Assembly: GCA_004556255.1 (NCBI GenBank)
Contig: SFHY01000062.1
Location: 1-7,323, forward strand
DNA length: 7,323 nucleotides
Reading direction: 5' to 3'
Origin: Lactobacillus delbrueckii
Lineage (GTDB): Bacteria > Bacillota > Bacilli > Lactobacillales > Lactobacillaceae
Part shown: piece by piece, positions 1 through 7,044 of the stretch
How the letters are laid out: each line of letters begins with the position of its first letter
Numbering within the stretch: the stretch's first letter is position 1
Notes under the pieces: generated by a model
Database searches by the model: none
What the model was told of the DNA's origin: nothing
The model's input: only the letters and a program-made list of their open reading frames with translations
Translations under genes and position numbers: made by a program

Positions 1-2281
1 CGCTCTTAACCAGGAATTCAGTGAAGTCTGGATATTCTGAAGGTGCCTGGCCGCAGATAGATACGGTCTTTCCATCCTTGTGGGCGGTCTTGATCAAGTG
101 ACGGATTGCCCGCTTAACAGCCAGGTTCCGTTCATCGTAGAGGGCGGAAACGGCATCGTTGTTCCGATCAGTCCCCATGATCAGCATAGTCAAGTCGTTT
201 GACCCGATTGAGTAGCCGTCAACGTACTTGTTGAACTTATCGGCCAAAATGATGTTGGATGGAATTTCCGCCATCATGAAGACCTTGAAGTCGCGGCTAC
301 GTTCAAGCCCTTCGTCAGCCATGATCTTGGTTACCTTTTCTGCTTCTTCAACAGTTCTGCAGAATGGGATCATGACATTCAAGTTCTTCAAGCCGAATTC
401 GTTTCTAACCTTCTTGACTGCTTCCAGTTCCAGCTTGAAGGCTTCGATGTACTTCGGGTCGTAGTAGCGGCTTGCCCCGCGCCAGCCAAGCAGGTCAGCT
501 GGTTCATGCGGTTCATACTTGTCCCCGCCCTTCAAGTTCCGGTATTCACTGGACTTGAAGTCAGAGAATCTCAAGACAACTGGTCTTGGGTTCATGGCCC
601 GGCAGACCTTGCTGATCCCATTAGCCAGTTCGTTGACAACCCGTTCTGGGTGGCCGGTTTCAATCAAGTAAAGCGGGTGCTGGTGGATGTAAGTGGTCCA
701 CAAGAATTCTTCCCGCATCAAACCAATACCATCAGCTGGCAAAGTTGAGTACTTTTCAGCCAGGTCCGGGTCACCCAGGTTCATCATGACTCTGGTTGCC
801 GTTGGCGGGAAGTATTCAGCCGCAGCCATTGGCGCGGTCTCAGCCTTCTTTGGCTTAACGACTTCATCAGCCACACCTTGGTAGACAACCCCGTTCTTGG
901 CGTCAACCGTTACTTCCTGGCCAGTCTTCAGCAATCTGGTGGCAAAAGTCCCCCGGCTGGCGGTACCAACGATACATGGGATTTGCATTTCCCGGGAAAC
1001 GATAGCGGCGTGGCAGGTCATCCCACCGTTGTTGGTAACAATAGCGGCCGCCTTCTTCATGGCTGGGACCCAGTCTGGTGAAGTCATCAAGGTAACCAGG
1101 ATTTCGCCTTCCTTGAAGTCACCGATGTCCTTCGGGTCGTCAATTACGTGCACAATACCTGAAGCTACGCCAGGGCTGGCTGGCAGACCCTTGACCAAAA
1201 CCTTGTTGGAGCTTGGAGCCTTAGCGCCAGTTTCTTCCTTGGCGCCGCCCTCCTTCTTTCTTTGTGACCAAACAGTTTCCGGCCGGGCTTGAACGAGCCA
1301 GAGCTTGTCGTCTTGGTCTCTGGACCATTCCATGTCCATGTAACAGCCATAGTGCTTTTCAATTTGCTTTGCATAGCCGGCAAGTTCAATAACTTCTTCA
1401 TCAGTCAAACATGGACTCTTGGCCACGTCTTCTGGGACGTCTCTTTGTTCAACCCCGCCGCCTGGCAGACGGATCAGTTCAATGTTCTTGTTGTTGATGG
1501 TCTTGCTTGCGATCTGCATACTTTCCTTGTCAACTTCGAAGTTGTCCGTGGTAACCGTCCCTTGAACGATGTATTCGCCCAAGCCCCATGAACCTTCGAT
1601 CATGACCTTGGTGTCGTCACCGTTGGCAACGTTAACCGTGAACATGACCCCGGCTGACTTGGAGAAGGCCATCATTTGGACAGCAGCTGACAAAGCCACC
1701 TTCTCTTGCGGGAAGTTCTGCTTGATCCGGTAGTAGGTTGCCCGGTCGGTAAACAGGGAAGCGTAGCAGTCTTGTACCTTGCGGATGACGTCCTTGCGGC
1801 TTCTAACGTTAAGGTAAGTGTCTTGTTCCCCGGCGAATGAAGCGTCTGGCAGGTCTTCGGCCGTAGCACTTGAACGAACCGCAACGTATGGTTCGTTTTG
1901 CCCGGTCATCTTGGCCAGCTCATCATATGAGTTGCCGATGTCTTCGGCTAAGTCTTCCGGCATTGGTGCCTCACGCATGATCTTTCTGATCTGGCTGCAG
2001 ACCCGGTGCAGTTCTTCTGAGTCTTCCGGGTCCTTCAAAGTTGCCAGCAAGGCATTTACCTTCTCGTTCAAGCCATTGACTTCCATGAAGTGCCGGTAGC
2101 CGTGTGCGGTCGTTGCGAAACCATAAGGCACTGGCACGTCAGTACCTGAAGTCAATTCACCCAATGATGATGATTTACCCCCAACCAGGGCCACGTCAGC
2201 GCGGCGCAGTTGGTTAAACCAAAGAACGTATGCATTTTCGCGTTCTTCTTCAGTCAATTCCTTCTTGTCGTTAACTTCCAT
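1..2281 (-). CDS. ppsA: Phosphoenolpyruvate synthase (pyruvate, water dikinase), C-terminus cut by window edge
   Basis: Cytoplasmic enzyme that makes PEP, AMP and phosphate from pyruvate, ATP and water, the entry step of gluconeogenesis from pyruvate. The frame is open from ATG at 2281 to the left edge, 760 codons; the family is about 790-800 residues, so only a short tail is missing. The N-terminal ATP-grasp (PPDK_N) domain begins with VLWFNQLRRADVALVGGKSS and contains AVRSSATAEDLPDASFAGEQ. The swivelling phosphohistidine domain has NNGGMTCHAAIVSRE with catalytic His424. The C-terminal PEP/pyruvate barrel has RFSDFKSSEY, GWRGASRY, IGSNDLT and, near the edge, ICGQAPSEYP with the active-site Cys743. 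Thr422, the residue two before the histidine that PpsR (DUF299) phosphorylates in E. coli, is conserved. The start is supported by GAGGTG at 2293-2288, six bases upstream. PPDK is unlikely because the order and wording follow E. coli PpsA throughout. Confidence 0.96.
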   Translation of the reverse strand, partial: MEVNDKKELTEEERENAYVLWFNQLRRADVALVGGKSSSLGELTSGTDVPVPYGFATTAHGYRHFMEVNGLNEKVNALLATLKDPEDSEELHRVCSQIRKIMREAPMPEDLAEDIGNSYDELAKMTGQNEPYVAVRSSATAEDLPDASFAGEQDTYLNVRSRKDVIRKVQDCYASLFTDRATYYRIKQNFPQEKVALSAAVQMMAFSKSAGVMFTVNVANGDDTKVMIEGSWGLGEYIVQGTVTTDNFEVDKESMQIASKTINNKNIELIRLPGGGVEQRDVPEDVAKSPCLTDEEVIELAGYAKQIEKHYGCYMDMEWSRDQDDKLWLVQARPETVWSQRKKEGGAKEETGAKAPSSNKVLVKGLPASPGVASGIVHVIDDPKDIGDFKEGEILVTLMTSPDWVPAMKKAAAIVTNNGGMTCHAAIVSREMQIPCIVGTASRGTFATRLLKTGQEVTVDAKNGVVYQGVADEVVKPKKAETAPMAAAEYFPPTATRVMMNLGDPDLAEKYSTLPADGIGLMREEFLWTTYIHQHPLYLIETGHPERVVNELANGISKVCRAMNPRPVVLRFSDFKSSEYRNLKGGDKYEPHEPADLLGWRGASRYYDPKYIEAFKLELEAVKKVRNEFGLKNLNVMIPFCRTVEEAEKVTKIMADEGLERSRDFKVFMMAEIPSNIILADKFNKYVDGYSIGSNDLTMLIMGTDRNNDAVSALYDERNLAVKRAIRHLIKTAHKDGKTVSICGQAPSEYPDFTEFLVKS

Positions 2282-2314
2282 TGTTTTCACCTCATATCAC
2301 TCGGCTTGTAAGCC

Positions 2315-2354
2315 TTTTCACTTTTCACTATTGATTATTGTCCTTTTGTGAAAA
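2315..2354. repeat. GTGAAAA direct and inverted repeats around the pps -10 box
   Basis: TTTTCAC occurs twice in tandem on the plus strand (2315-2321 and 2322-2328) and its inverse GTGAAAA occurs at 2348-2354. The inverted pair 2322-2328/2348-2354 is centred on about 2338, inside the -10 element of the pps promoter, with 19 bases between the arms. This is the geometry of an operator that would block RNA polymerase. The sequence is AT-rich, so chance occurrence is possible, and no repressor is identified. Confidence 0.35.
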
Positions 2355-2362
2355 AATGTCAA
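2334..2362 (-). promoter_or_regulatory. Promoter of pps, near-consensus sigma-A type
   Basis: On the minus strand TTGACA (2362-2357, perfect -35) is followed after exactly 17 bases by AATAAT (2339-2334, five of six bases of the -10 consensus). The expected start is near 2327, giving a 5' leader of about 45 bases before the pps ATG. The leader includes a small perfect stem, GGCT-TACA-AGCC, at 2314-2303, just upstream of the ribosome binding site. The strength of these boxes indicates that pps is transcribed on its own and not from the upstream flippase gene. Confidence 0.85.
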
Positions 2363-2394
2363 CAGTTTCTTACAAGTTTTTTGGGGTAATTTAC

Positions 2395-2408
2395 TGTAAC
2401 CGTTTCCT
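2395..2408. promoter_or_regulatory. Candidate catabolite-responsive element (CcpA cre) upstream of pps
   Basis: TGTAACCGTTTCCT fits the Gram-positive cre pattern TGWAANCGNTNWCA with two mismatches, both in the right half; the central CG and left half are intact. It lies about 33 bases upstream of the -35 box, roughly -75 from the predicted start. Carbon control would suit a gluconeogenic enzyme. A cre this far upstream is often an activating position in Bacillus, whereas repression would be expected for pps, so the direction of control is open. The assignment rests on motif similarity only. Confidence 0.5.
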
Positions 2409-2450
2409 TTGCTAAAATAACAATCTTTCAAAAAGAGTTTTTTGTTAAAA

Positions 2451-2514
2451 GCCCGGCACTAATCGAATTGTTTTTATTCACAAACTAAAAAATACTTTTA
2501 TCAAAAAGCCGGGC
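2451..2514. repeat. GCCCGGC/GCCGGGC inverted repeat, 50-base gap
   Basis: GCCCGGC at 2451-2457 is exactly complementary to GCCGGGC at 2508-2514. In a minus-strand transcript the later arm is followed by UUUU. The right copy overlaps the GC part of the 2502-2541 hairpin, so the two pairings exclude each other. Both copies stand out as GC islands in an AT-rich spacer. Whether they pair in RNA is unknown. Confidence 0.4.
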
Positions 2515-2541
2515 CGTCCCTTGCCAGACCTAGGCTTTTTG
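2502..2541. terminator. Bidirectional terminator-like hairpin upstream of pps
   Basis: CAAAAAGCC (2502-2510) and GGCTTTTTG (2533-2541) form a perfect 9-bp stem around a 22-base GC-rich loop. On the minus strand the loop can add a four-pair inner helix (GGUC 2530-2527 with GGCC 2515-2512). Each arm carries an A-tract before or a T-tract after the GC part, so the structure can act on either strand; beyond it are more T-rich stretches on both sides. It lies about 80 bases past the flippase terminator and about 140 bases upstream of the pps -35. It could be a back-up terminator that insulates pps, or the end of a short transcript I cannot otherwise detect. Confidence 0.5.
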
Positions 2542-2620
2542 CAATTTTTTTCGCAAGATTTTCCCCATGAATAAACGTTTTGGACAAAAATGAAAACGGA
2601 AAAATACCCAAAAGAGGCGC

Positions 2621-2650
2621 AAAAAAAGATCCTCCAAATGGAGGATCCTT
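2621..2650 (-). terminator. Rho-independent terminator after the flippase gene
   Basis: Read on the minus strand, GATCCTCC (2647-2640 as complement) and GGAGGATC (2635-2628) form a perfect 8-bp stem with an ATTT loop, followed at once by seven T (2627-2621). Outer A-U/G-U pairs can lengthen the stem. It begins about 20 bases after the flippase stop codon and closes the leuS-flippase transcription unit. Confidence 0.93.
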
Positions 2651-2666
2651 AACTGGCTCTATTCTA

Positions 2667-4286
2667 TTATCTGAACTTTTGCATGATCCGGGCTACCCGG
2701 CTGCCCAAAATGTTTTCGGCTAGCCCCGTCTTAAGACTCAAGCCCCCGTAAACAAGCACGCCGACGGCTACCGCCAGACCGCTAAGCAGCATGGCAGACA
2801 AGCGCCGGTAAGGGCTGAGGAAGAGGCCGCCCAGCTTAACGACAGCAAAGACCGCCGCGAACATCACTACGGAGAAGCTGGCAATCCCGATAAAGCGCCG
2901 CATGGTCCGGTCAGCCCGCCAGCGGTATTTCACGCTGAGGTGCTTGAGGGACATGGCGATGACCGCCAAAAGCCCCAGGTTGGTCGCCAAAAGCGGGCCA
3001 TAGACCTTGAAAAGGCGGATCATCGGATACTGGACGATTGCCTTGATAACCAAGCCAAGGATCAAATAGCGGATCGCGTACATGTTCTCATCCAGCCCCT
3101 GCAAGATGGCCATGAGGACCGTAAACATCCCCAAGCTGATGGCCGTAAAGGAGGACAGGTACAAGACATGGGCTCCCAGCCGGTCATAGCCGTAGAAAAT
3201 GGTGTACAAGGGGTCTGAGATAGCGGCCATCCCCAGCGAAGCCGGCAATAAGACGAACAAGAAAAGTTCCAAGGTATTGCCGATCTGCCGGGAAATATCC
3301 CGGTAGTCCCTTCTGGCGTGGGCCCCTGACAAGAGCGGAATAGCCGTAACCGCCATGGCCGTTGACAGGGAGACCACGATCATGATCAGCTTGTTGGCGT
3401 TCAAACCGAACAAGGCATACCAGCTTTCGATCGCGTCAAAAGGCACGTGCATGAAGCTGGCGATCATCGGGTGGAAGGTATACTGGTCCACCAGCTGGAA
3501 GATGTTGATCCCGGAGTCAATGATGATGAAGGGGATCGACTGCTGGATGATTTCAAAGAGCAGGCTGTTGGTTGAAACCTGCACCTGGTTGTTGGACTGG
3601 GCAATCAATGGATCAACCGTCCGCTTCTGCCTAAGGTAAAAAATCACCAGCAGGCCAATACCGAACACGGCCCCGATCGCGGCAGCCAGGTTGGACTGGG
3701 TTACCGCGTCGACATAGTTGCCGTGCTGGACCCGCATGATCACATAAGCCGTCAAAAGCATCCAGATCACCCGGGCCAGCTGTTCCACGAACTGGGACAT
3801 GGCACTGGGCATCATGTCGTTAAAGCCCTGGAAATAGCCCCGCAGGATACTCAAGAGCGGAATGATCAAAACGGCCAAAGCCAGGCTCCGGATCACCGGT
3901 ACTTCCTGGGGGTTAAAGCCGGACAGCGGCAGGGCCAAAAAGTACATGCAGGCCGCTGAGATAATCCCGAAGACCCCCATTAAGGCCAGGCCGTGCCTGA
4001 AGAGCTTACGGCCGACCCCGTACTCATTCAGGGCATTGTACTTGGCGATCTGCTTGGCGATCGCCCCTGGAATGCCCGCGGTGGAGATGATAATGAACAG
4101 GCTATAGATGTTGTAGCTCTTCGCCGTCAGAGAGTTGGCCAAGTTGCCATACTTTCCCATCCAGGCATACCAAGGGATGATATAGATCGCCCCGAGAATC
4201 CGCGACAGGATCGAGCCAATAGTCATCCAGGCCGAGCCCTTTAACAACTGGGCCTGGGAGTTGGTCTGTGATTTGTTCTTTGCCAT
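2667..4286 (-). CDS. ytgP: YtgP/MurJ-like lipid-linked envelope precursor flippase (MOP superfamily, COG2244 type)
   Basis: Integral membrane protein of 539 residues, the usual size for the YtgP branch. The N-terminus has 16 polar residues, then a run of hydrophobic segments spanning nearly the whole chain, consistent with about 14 membrane helices. Family wording includes SRILGAIYIIPWYAWMG (28-44), STAGIPGAIAKQIAKYN (68-84) and RGYFQGFNDMMPSA (149-162), which match YtgP/SpoVB-type transporters. YtgP homologues in streptococci and Bacillus act as lipid II flippases in peptidoglycan synthesis. That role here is inferred by family resemblance, and export of another polyprenyl-linked glycan is the alternative. 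It starts 94 bases after the leuS stop with no visible terminator between, so it is probably co-transcribed with leuS. The ATG at 4286 is preceded by AGGGAAG (4297-4291). A strong terminator follows the stop codon. Confidence 0.88.
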   Translation of the reverse strand: MAKNKSQTNSQAQLLKGSAWMTIGSILSRILGAIYIIPWYAWMGKYGNLANSLTAKSYNIYSLFIIISTAGIPGAIAKQIAKYNALNEYGVGRKLFRHGLALMGVFGIISAACMYFLALPLSGFNPQEVPVIRSLALAVLIIPLLSILRGYFQGFNDMMPSAMSQFVEQLARVIWMLLTAYVIMRVQHGNYVDAVTQSNLAAAIGAVFGIGLLVIFYLRQKRTVDPLIAQSNNQVQVSTNSLLFEIIQQSIPFIIIDSGINIFQLVDQYTFHPMIASFMHVPFDAIESWYALFGLNANKLIMIVVSLSTAMAVTAIPLLSGAHARRDYRDISRQIGNTLELFLFVLLPASLGMAAISDPLYTIFYGYDRLGAHVLYLSSFTAISLGMFTVLMAILQGLDENMYAIRYLILGLVIKAIVQYPMIRLFKVYGPLLATNLGLLAVIAMSLKHLSVKYRWRADRTMRRFIGIASFSVVMFAAVFAVVKLGGLFLSPYRRLSAMLLSGLAVAVGVLVYGGLSLKTGLAENILGSRVARIMQKFR

Positions 4287-4380
4287 AAAACTTCCCTAAT
4301 CTTTATACTTCAACCTACTATCATATTCCTGATCCAGTTTGAAATATACCATAAATTGATTTTTTAGGAAAATTTTAGAT

Positions 4381-6795
4381 TTATTTGGCAACAATGTTCA
4401 CGATCTTGTTTGGCACGACAATGACCTTCTTGATCTCCTTGCCTTCCAAAAATTCCTTTACGTGCGGCAGAGCGGTTGCGGCTGCTTGAGCCTCTTCTTT
4501 GCTTGCGTCCTTGGCAATCTCGAAACTGCCCCGCTTCTTGCCGTTGACCGTAACAGCCATTTCAACCGTGCTTTCAACCAGCTTGCTTGCGTCGTAAGTT
4601 GGCCAAGCAGCAAACTGCACGCTTTCGTCATGGCCGAAGACATGCCAGATTTCTTCCATCATGTGCGGAGCAACCGGCGCCATCAGCTTCACGAAGCCTT
4701 CAGCGTATTCCCGCGGAATCTTGTCGACCTTTTGGCAGGCGTTCATGAAGACCATCATTTGGGAAATAGCCGTGTTGAAGCGCAGTTCTTCAAAGTGTTC
4801 CGTAACAGTCTTGACCGTTTCATTGTAGATCTTGTCCAGCTTGCCGTCGTTTTCATCACTGATCTTTTCAGATGGAATCGGATCCAGGTCTAAGTCATTG
4901 ACAAAAGTCCGCCATACCCGGTCAAGGAACTTCTTAACACCGGAAGGACCGTTGTCATCCCAGTCAATAGACGCGTTCAAAGGCCCCATGAACATTTCAT
5001 AAGTCCGCAAGCTGTCGGCACCGTATTCATCAACAACGTCGTCTGGGTTGACCACGTTGCCCCGGGACTTGGACATCTTTTCATGGTTCTTCAAGATCAA
5101 GCCCTGGTTGTAGAGCTTTTGGAACGGTTCCTTGGTTGGCACGACGCCCAGGTCGTAAAGGACCTTGTGCCAGAATCTAGCGTAAAGCAGGTGCAGGGTC
5201 GCGTGTTCTGCCCCGCCGATGTAAAGGTCAACTGGCAGCCACTTCTTCAAAAGTTCCGGGTCAGCCAGAGCCTTGTCGTTGTGCGGGTCGATGTAGCGCA
5301 GGAAGTACCAGCTTGAACCAGCCCATTGCGGCATGGTATTGGTTTCCCGCTTGCCCTTCCGGCCGTTTTCATCAACAACGTTAACCCAGTCAGTCAGGTT
5401 AGCCAGCGGGCTTTCCGGAGTGCCGGAAGGCTTGATGTTGGTTTCCTTAGGCAGGCGCAGCGGCAATTCGTCTTCTGGGACCAAAGTGGTTTCCCCGTCT
5501 TCCCAGTGGATGACCGGGATTGGTTCACCCCAGTAGCGCTGACGGGAGAAGTTCCAGTCCCGCATCTTGTAGTTGACCTTCTTTTCGCCGACGCCCTTTT
5601 CAGTCAGCCAGTCAACCATCTTGGCCTTGGCTTCTTCATTGCGGAGGCCATTCAAAAAGTCTGAGTTGACGTGGGGGCCGTCGCCGGCAAAGGCTTCTTT
5701 GCTGATGTCGCCGCCTTCAACGACTTCCTTGATTGGTAAGTCAAACTTAGTAGCGAAAGCGTAGTCCCTTTCGTCATGGGCTGGAACGGCCATAACTGCC
5801 CCGGTTCCGTAAGTTGCCAGAACGTAGTCAGAGATCCAGACCGGCACTTCTTTCCCGTTGACTGGGTTGATTGCATAAGCACCAGTGAAGACCCCGGTCT
5901 TGTCCTTGTTCAAGTCGGTTCTTTCCAGGTCAGACTTAGATTCGATGGACTTAATATAGGCTTCAACGGCTTCCTTTTGTTCTGGACTGGTGATTTCCTT
6001 AACCAGTTCGTTTTCCGGTGCCAAAACCGTGTATGAACAGCCAAAGAGGGTGTCTGGCCGGGTAGTGAAGACGGCAAAGCTCTTGTCTGAGTCCTTGATC
6101 TTGAAGGTTACCTGGGCCCCAACTGAGCGGCCGATCCAGTTTCTTTGCATTTCCTTGATCGGTTCCGGCCAGTCCAAGTCGTCCAGGTCATCCAGCAAAC
6201 GGTCAGCGTAAGCAGTGATCTTCAGCATCCATTGCCGCATCTTGCGCCGGTAAACCGGGTAGCCGCCCCGTTCAGTCTTGCCGTCGATAACTTCTTCGTT
6301 AGCGACAACCGTGCCCAGGTCTGGTGACCAGTTAACCGGTACTTCAGCTTCATAGGCCAGGCCCATCTTGTACATTTGTTCAAAAATCCACTGGGTCCAC
6401 TTGTAGTAGTTCGGGTCAGTGGTCTTGATTTCCCGGTCCCAGTCATAGGAGAAGCCCAAAGCTTGCAGCTGCTTCTTGAAGTGGGCAATGTTTTCGTCGG
6501 TGAAAGTTGCCGGGTCGTTACCCGTTTGCAAGGCGTATTGTTCAGCCGGCAGGCCGAAAGCATCCCAGCCCATTGGGTGCAAGACATTGTAGCCTTGGGC
6601 CCGCTTCATTCTGGCCATGATGTCAGTAGCCGTGTAGCCTTCCGGGTGACCAACGTGCAGGCCCTTACCGGATGGGTAAGGGAACATGTCAAGGACGTAG
6701 TACTTTGGCTTCTTTGGGTCAGTCCCAGTCTTAAAAGTCTTGTTTTCCAGCCAGTACTTTTGCCACTTCTTTTCGACAACTTTATGGTTGTACAT
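4381..6795 (-). CDS. leuS: Leucine--tRNA ligase (LeuRS)
   Basis: Cytoplasmic class Ia synthetase that charges tRNA-Leu with leucine using ATP. The 804-residue length is normal for lactobacilli. In order: the Rossmann catalytic core with the HIGH signature as HVGH (47-50); the CP1 editing insertion with the threonine-rich TTRPDT (244-249) and HDERDYAFA (340-348), both intact, so post-transfer editing of mischarged tRNA should work; RYWGEP (420-425) and GSSWYFLRY (from 493) of the returning core; KMSKS at 573-577; then the helical anticodon-binding domain and a C-terminal domain ending VPNKIVNIVAK. ATG at 6795 gives the family's standard opening MYNHKVVEKKWQKYW, and AAAGGA (6809-6804) lies eight bases upstream. 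It sits directly behind a leucine T-box leader and ahead of the flippase gene. No anomalies seen. Confidence 0.98.
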   Translation of the reverse strand: MYNHKVVEKKWQKYWLENKTFKTGTDPKKPKYYVLDMFPYPSGKGLHVGHPEGYTATDIMARMKRAQGYNVLHPMGWDAFGLPAEQYALQTGNDPATFTDENIAHFKKQLQALGFSYDWDREIKTTDPNYYKWTQWIFEQMYKMGLAYEAEVPVNWSPDLGTVVANEEVIDGKTERGGYPVYRRKMRQWMLKITAYADRLLDDLDDLDWPEPIKEMQRNWIGRSVGAQVTFKIKDSDKSFAVFTTRPDTLFGCSYTVLAPENELVKEITSPEQKEAVEAYIKSIESKSDLERTDLNKDKTGVFTGAYAINPVNGKEVPVWISDYVLATYGTGAVMAVPAHDERDYAFATKFDLPIKEVVEGGDISKEAFAGDGPHVNSDFLNGLRNEEAKAKMVDWLTEKGVGEKKVNYKMRDWNFSRQRYWGEPIPVIHWEDGETTLVPEDELPLRLPKETNIKPSGTPESPLANLTDWVNVVDENGRKGKRETNTMPQWAGSSWYFLRYIDPHNDKALADPELLKKWLPVDLYIGGAEHATLHLLYARFWHKVLYDLGVVPTKEPFQKLYNQGLILKNHEKMSKSRGNVVNPDDVVDEYGADSLRTYEMFMGPLNASIDWDDNGPSGVKKFLDRVWRTFVNDLDLDPIPSEKISDENDGKLDKIYNETVKTVTEHFEELRFNTAISQMMVFMNACQKVDKIPREYAEGFVKLMAPVAPHMMEEIWHVFGHDESVQFAAWPTYDASKLVESTVEMAVTVNGKKRGSFEIAKDASKEEAQAAATALPHVKEFLEGKEIKKVIVVPNKIVNIVAK

Positions 6796-7032
6796 CTGAT
6801 AAATCCTTTCCTAAAAACAAAAAACGCCCTATGTTCAAACATAGGACGAATTGTTTCGCGGTACCACCTAAGTTCCACGCTTTCGCGTGACACTCAAATG
6901 TTTCTTAAAGCGAAACAACACTTTGGCATTGTCCGGGTGAGTTCAAAATTCCTCTTTCAAGCCTCGCAGCTACCGGCTCTTCTCTGAAGAAAGAAAAATT
7001 TCTACTACTCCCTGCCCTTTATTATTTTCTCT
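6796..7032 (-). promoter_or_regulatory. Leucine-specific T-box leader of leuS
   Basis: RNA element that binds uncharged tRNA-Leu and decides between termination and read-through. Stem I: the specifier loop is bounded by GGG (7012-7010) pairing with CCC (6937-6935) below and AAAUU/AAUUU above. The 3' side reads GAA-CUC-A, giving the Leu specifier codon CUC at 6941-6939. Further features are a hairpin UGUUUC/GAAACA (6917-6912 with 6904-6899), a stem III CACGC-GAAA-GCGUG with a GNRA loop (6889-6876), and the conserved T-box AGGUGGUACCGCG (6869-6857). The bulge UGGU (6866-6863) pairs with tRNA 3' ACCA, and its last U fits the A73 discriminator of tRNA-Leu. The antiterminator can form UAGG/CCUA plus GCG/CGU pairs using bases of the terminator's 5' arm. 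The 5' end is estimated from the -10 box. Confidence 0.95.
6819..6848 (-). terminator. Intrinsic terminator of the leuS T-box
   Basis: On the minus strand CGTCCTATGT (6848-6839) pairs with ACATAGGGCG (6834-6825) around a TTGA loop, a 10-bp stem with one G-U pair, followed by TTTTTT (6824-6819), then GTTTTT. Its 5' arm contains CGUCCUA, also needed for the T-box antiterminator, so the two structures are mutually exclusive. This is the conditional terminator that stops leuS transcription when tRNA-Leu is charged. Confidence 0.95.
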
Positions 7033-7038
7033 ATAACG

Positions 7039-7044
7039 ATTATA
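7039..7044 (-). promoter_or_regulatory. -10 box of the leuS promoter
   Basis: A perfect TATAAT on the minus strand, placed so that the start near 7032 lies just ahead of T-box stem I (about 7017). No good -35 is seen at 16-18 bases: the hexamer at 17 bases is AAAATT, and TTGTAA sits 21 bases upstream, too far for a standard site. There is no TG extension. The promoter is assigned from the perfect -10 and its position relative to the T-box. Confidence 0.65.

Noticed and set aside
897..1292. 131-codon plus-strand frame, with several overlapping ones between 228 and 2099
   Set aside because: All lie opposite pps, whose frame is continuous and matches PEP synthase motifs throughout; low-complexity Ser/Leu/Phe composition is typical of reverse-strand shadows.
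2164..2175. GATGATGATG triplet repeat
   Set aside because: It encodes a Ser-Ser-Ser run in the conserved VGGKSSSLGE segment of pps and is not a meaningful microsatellite.
2477..2484. TTCACAAA as a distant partner of TTTGTGAA at 2345-2352
   Set aside because: Eight bases of low-complexity AT sequence, 125 bases apart, are easily expected by chance.
2541..2575. Short ATG frame on the minus strand after TTCATGGGG
   Set aside because: Only 12 codons before a stop, Lys-rich because of A-tracts, with no ribosome binding site.
4287..4380. Possible promoter for the flippase (TATATT or TATGAT on the minus strand)
   Set aside because: Neither hexamer has a -35-like sequence 16-18 bases upstream, and the spacer is simply AT-rich. 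Read-through from leuS is the simpler explanation.
4462..4893. 143-codon plus-strand frame opposite the leuS 3' part
   Set aside because: Antisense shadow of a fully coding LeuRS region, with no domain-like composition or start signals.
6376..6987. 203-codon open frame on the plus strand opposite the leuS 5' end and the T-box
   Set aside because: It runs antisense through the N-terminus of LeuRS and the structured T-box leader, has no recognisable domain or Shine-Dalgarno sequence, and is explained by the codon bias of leuS.
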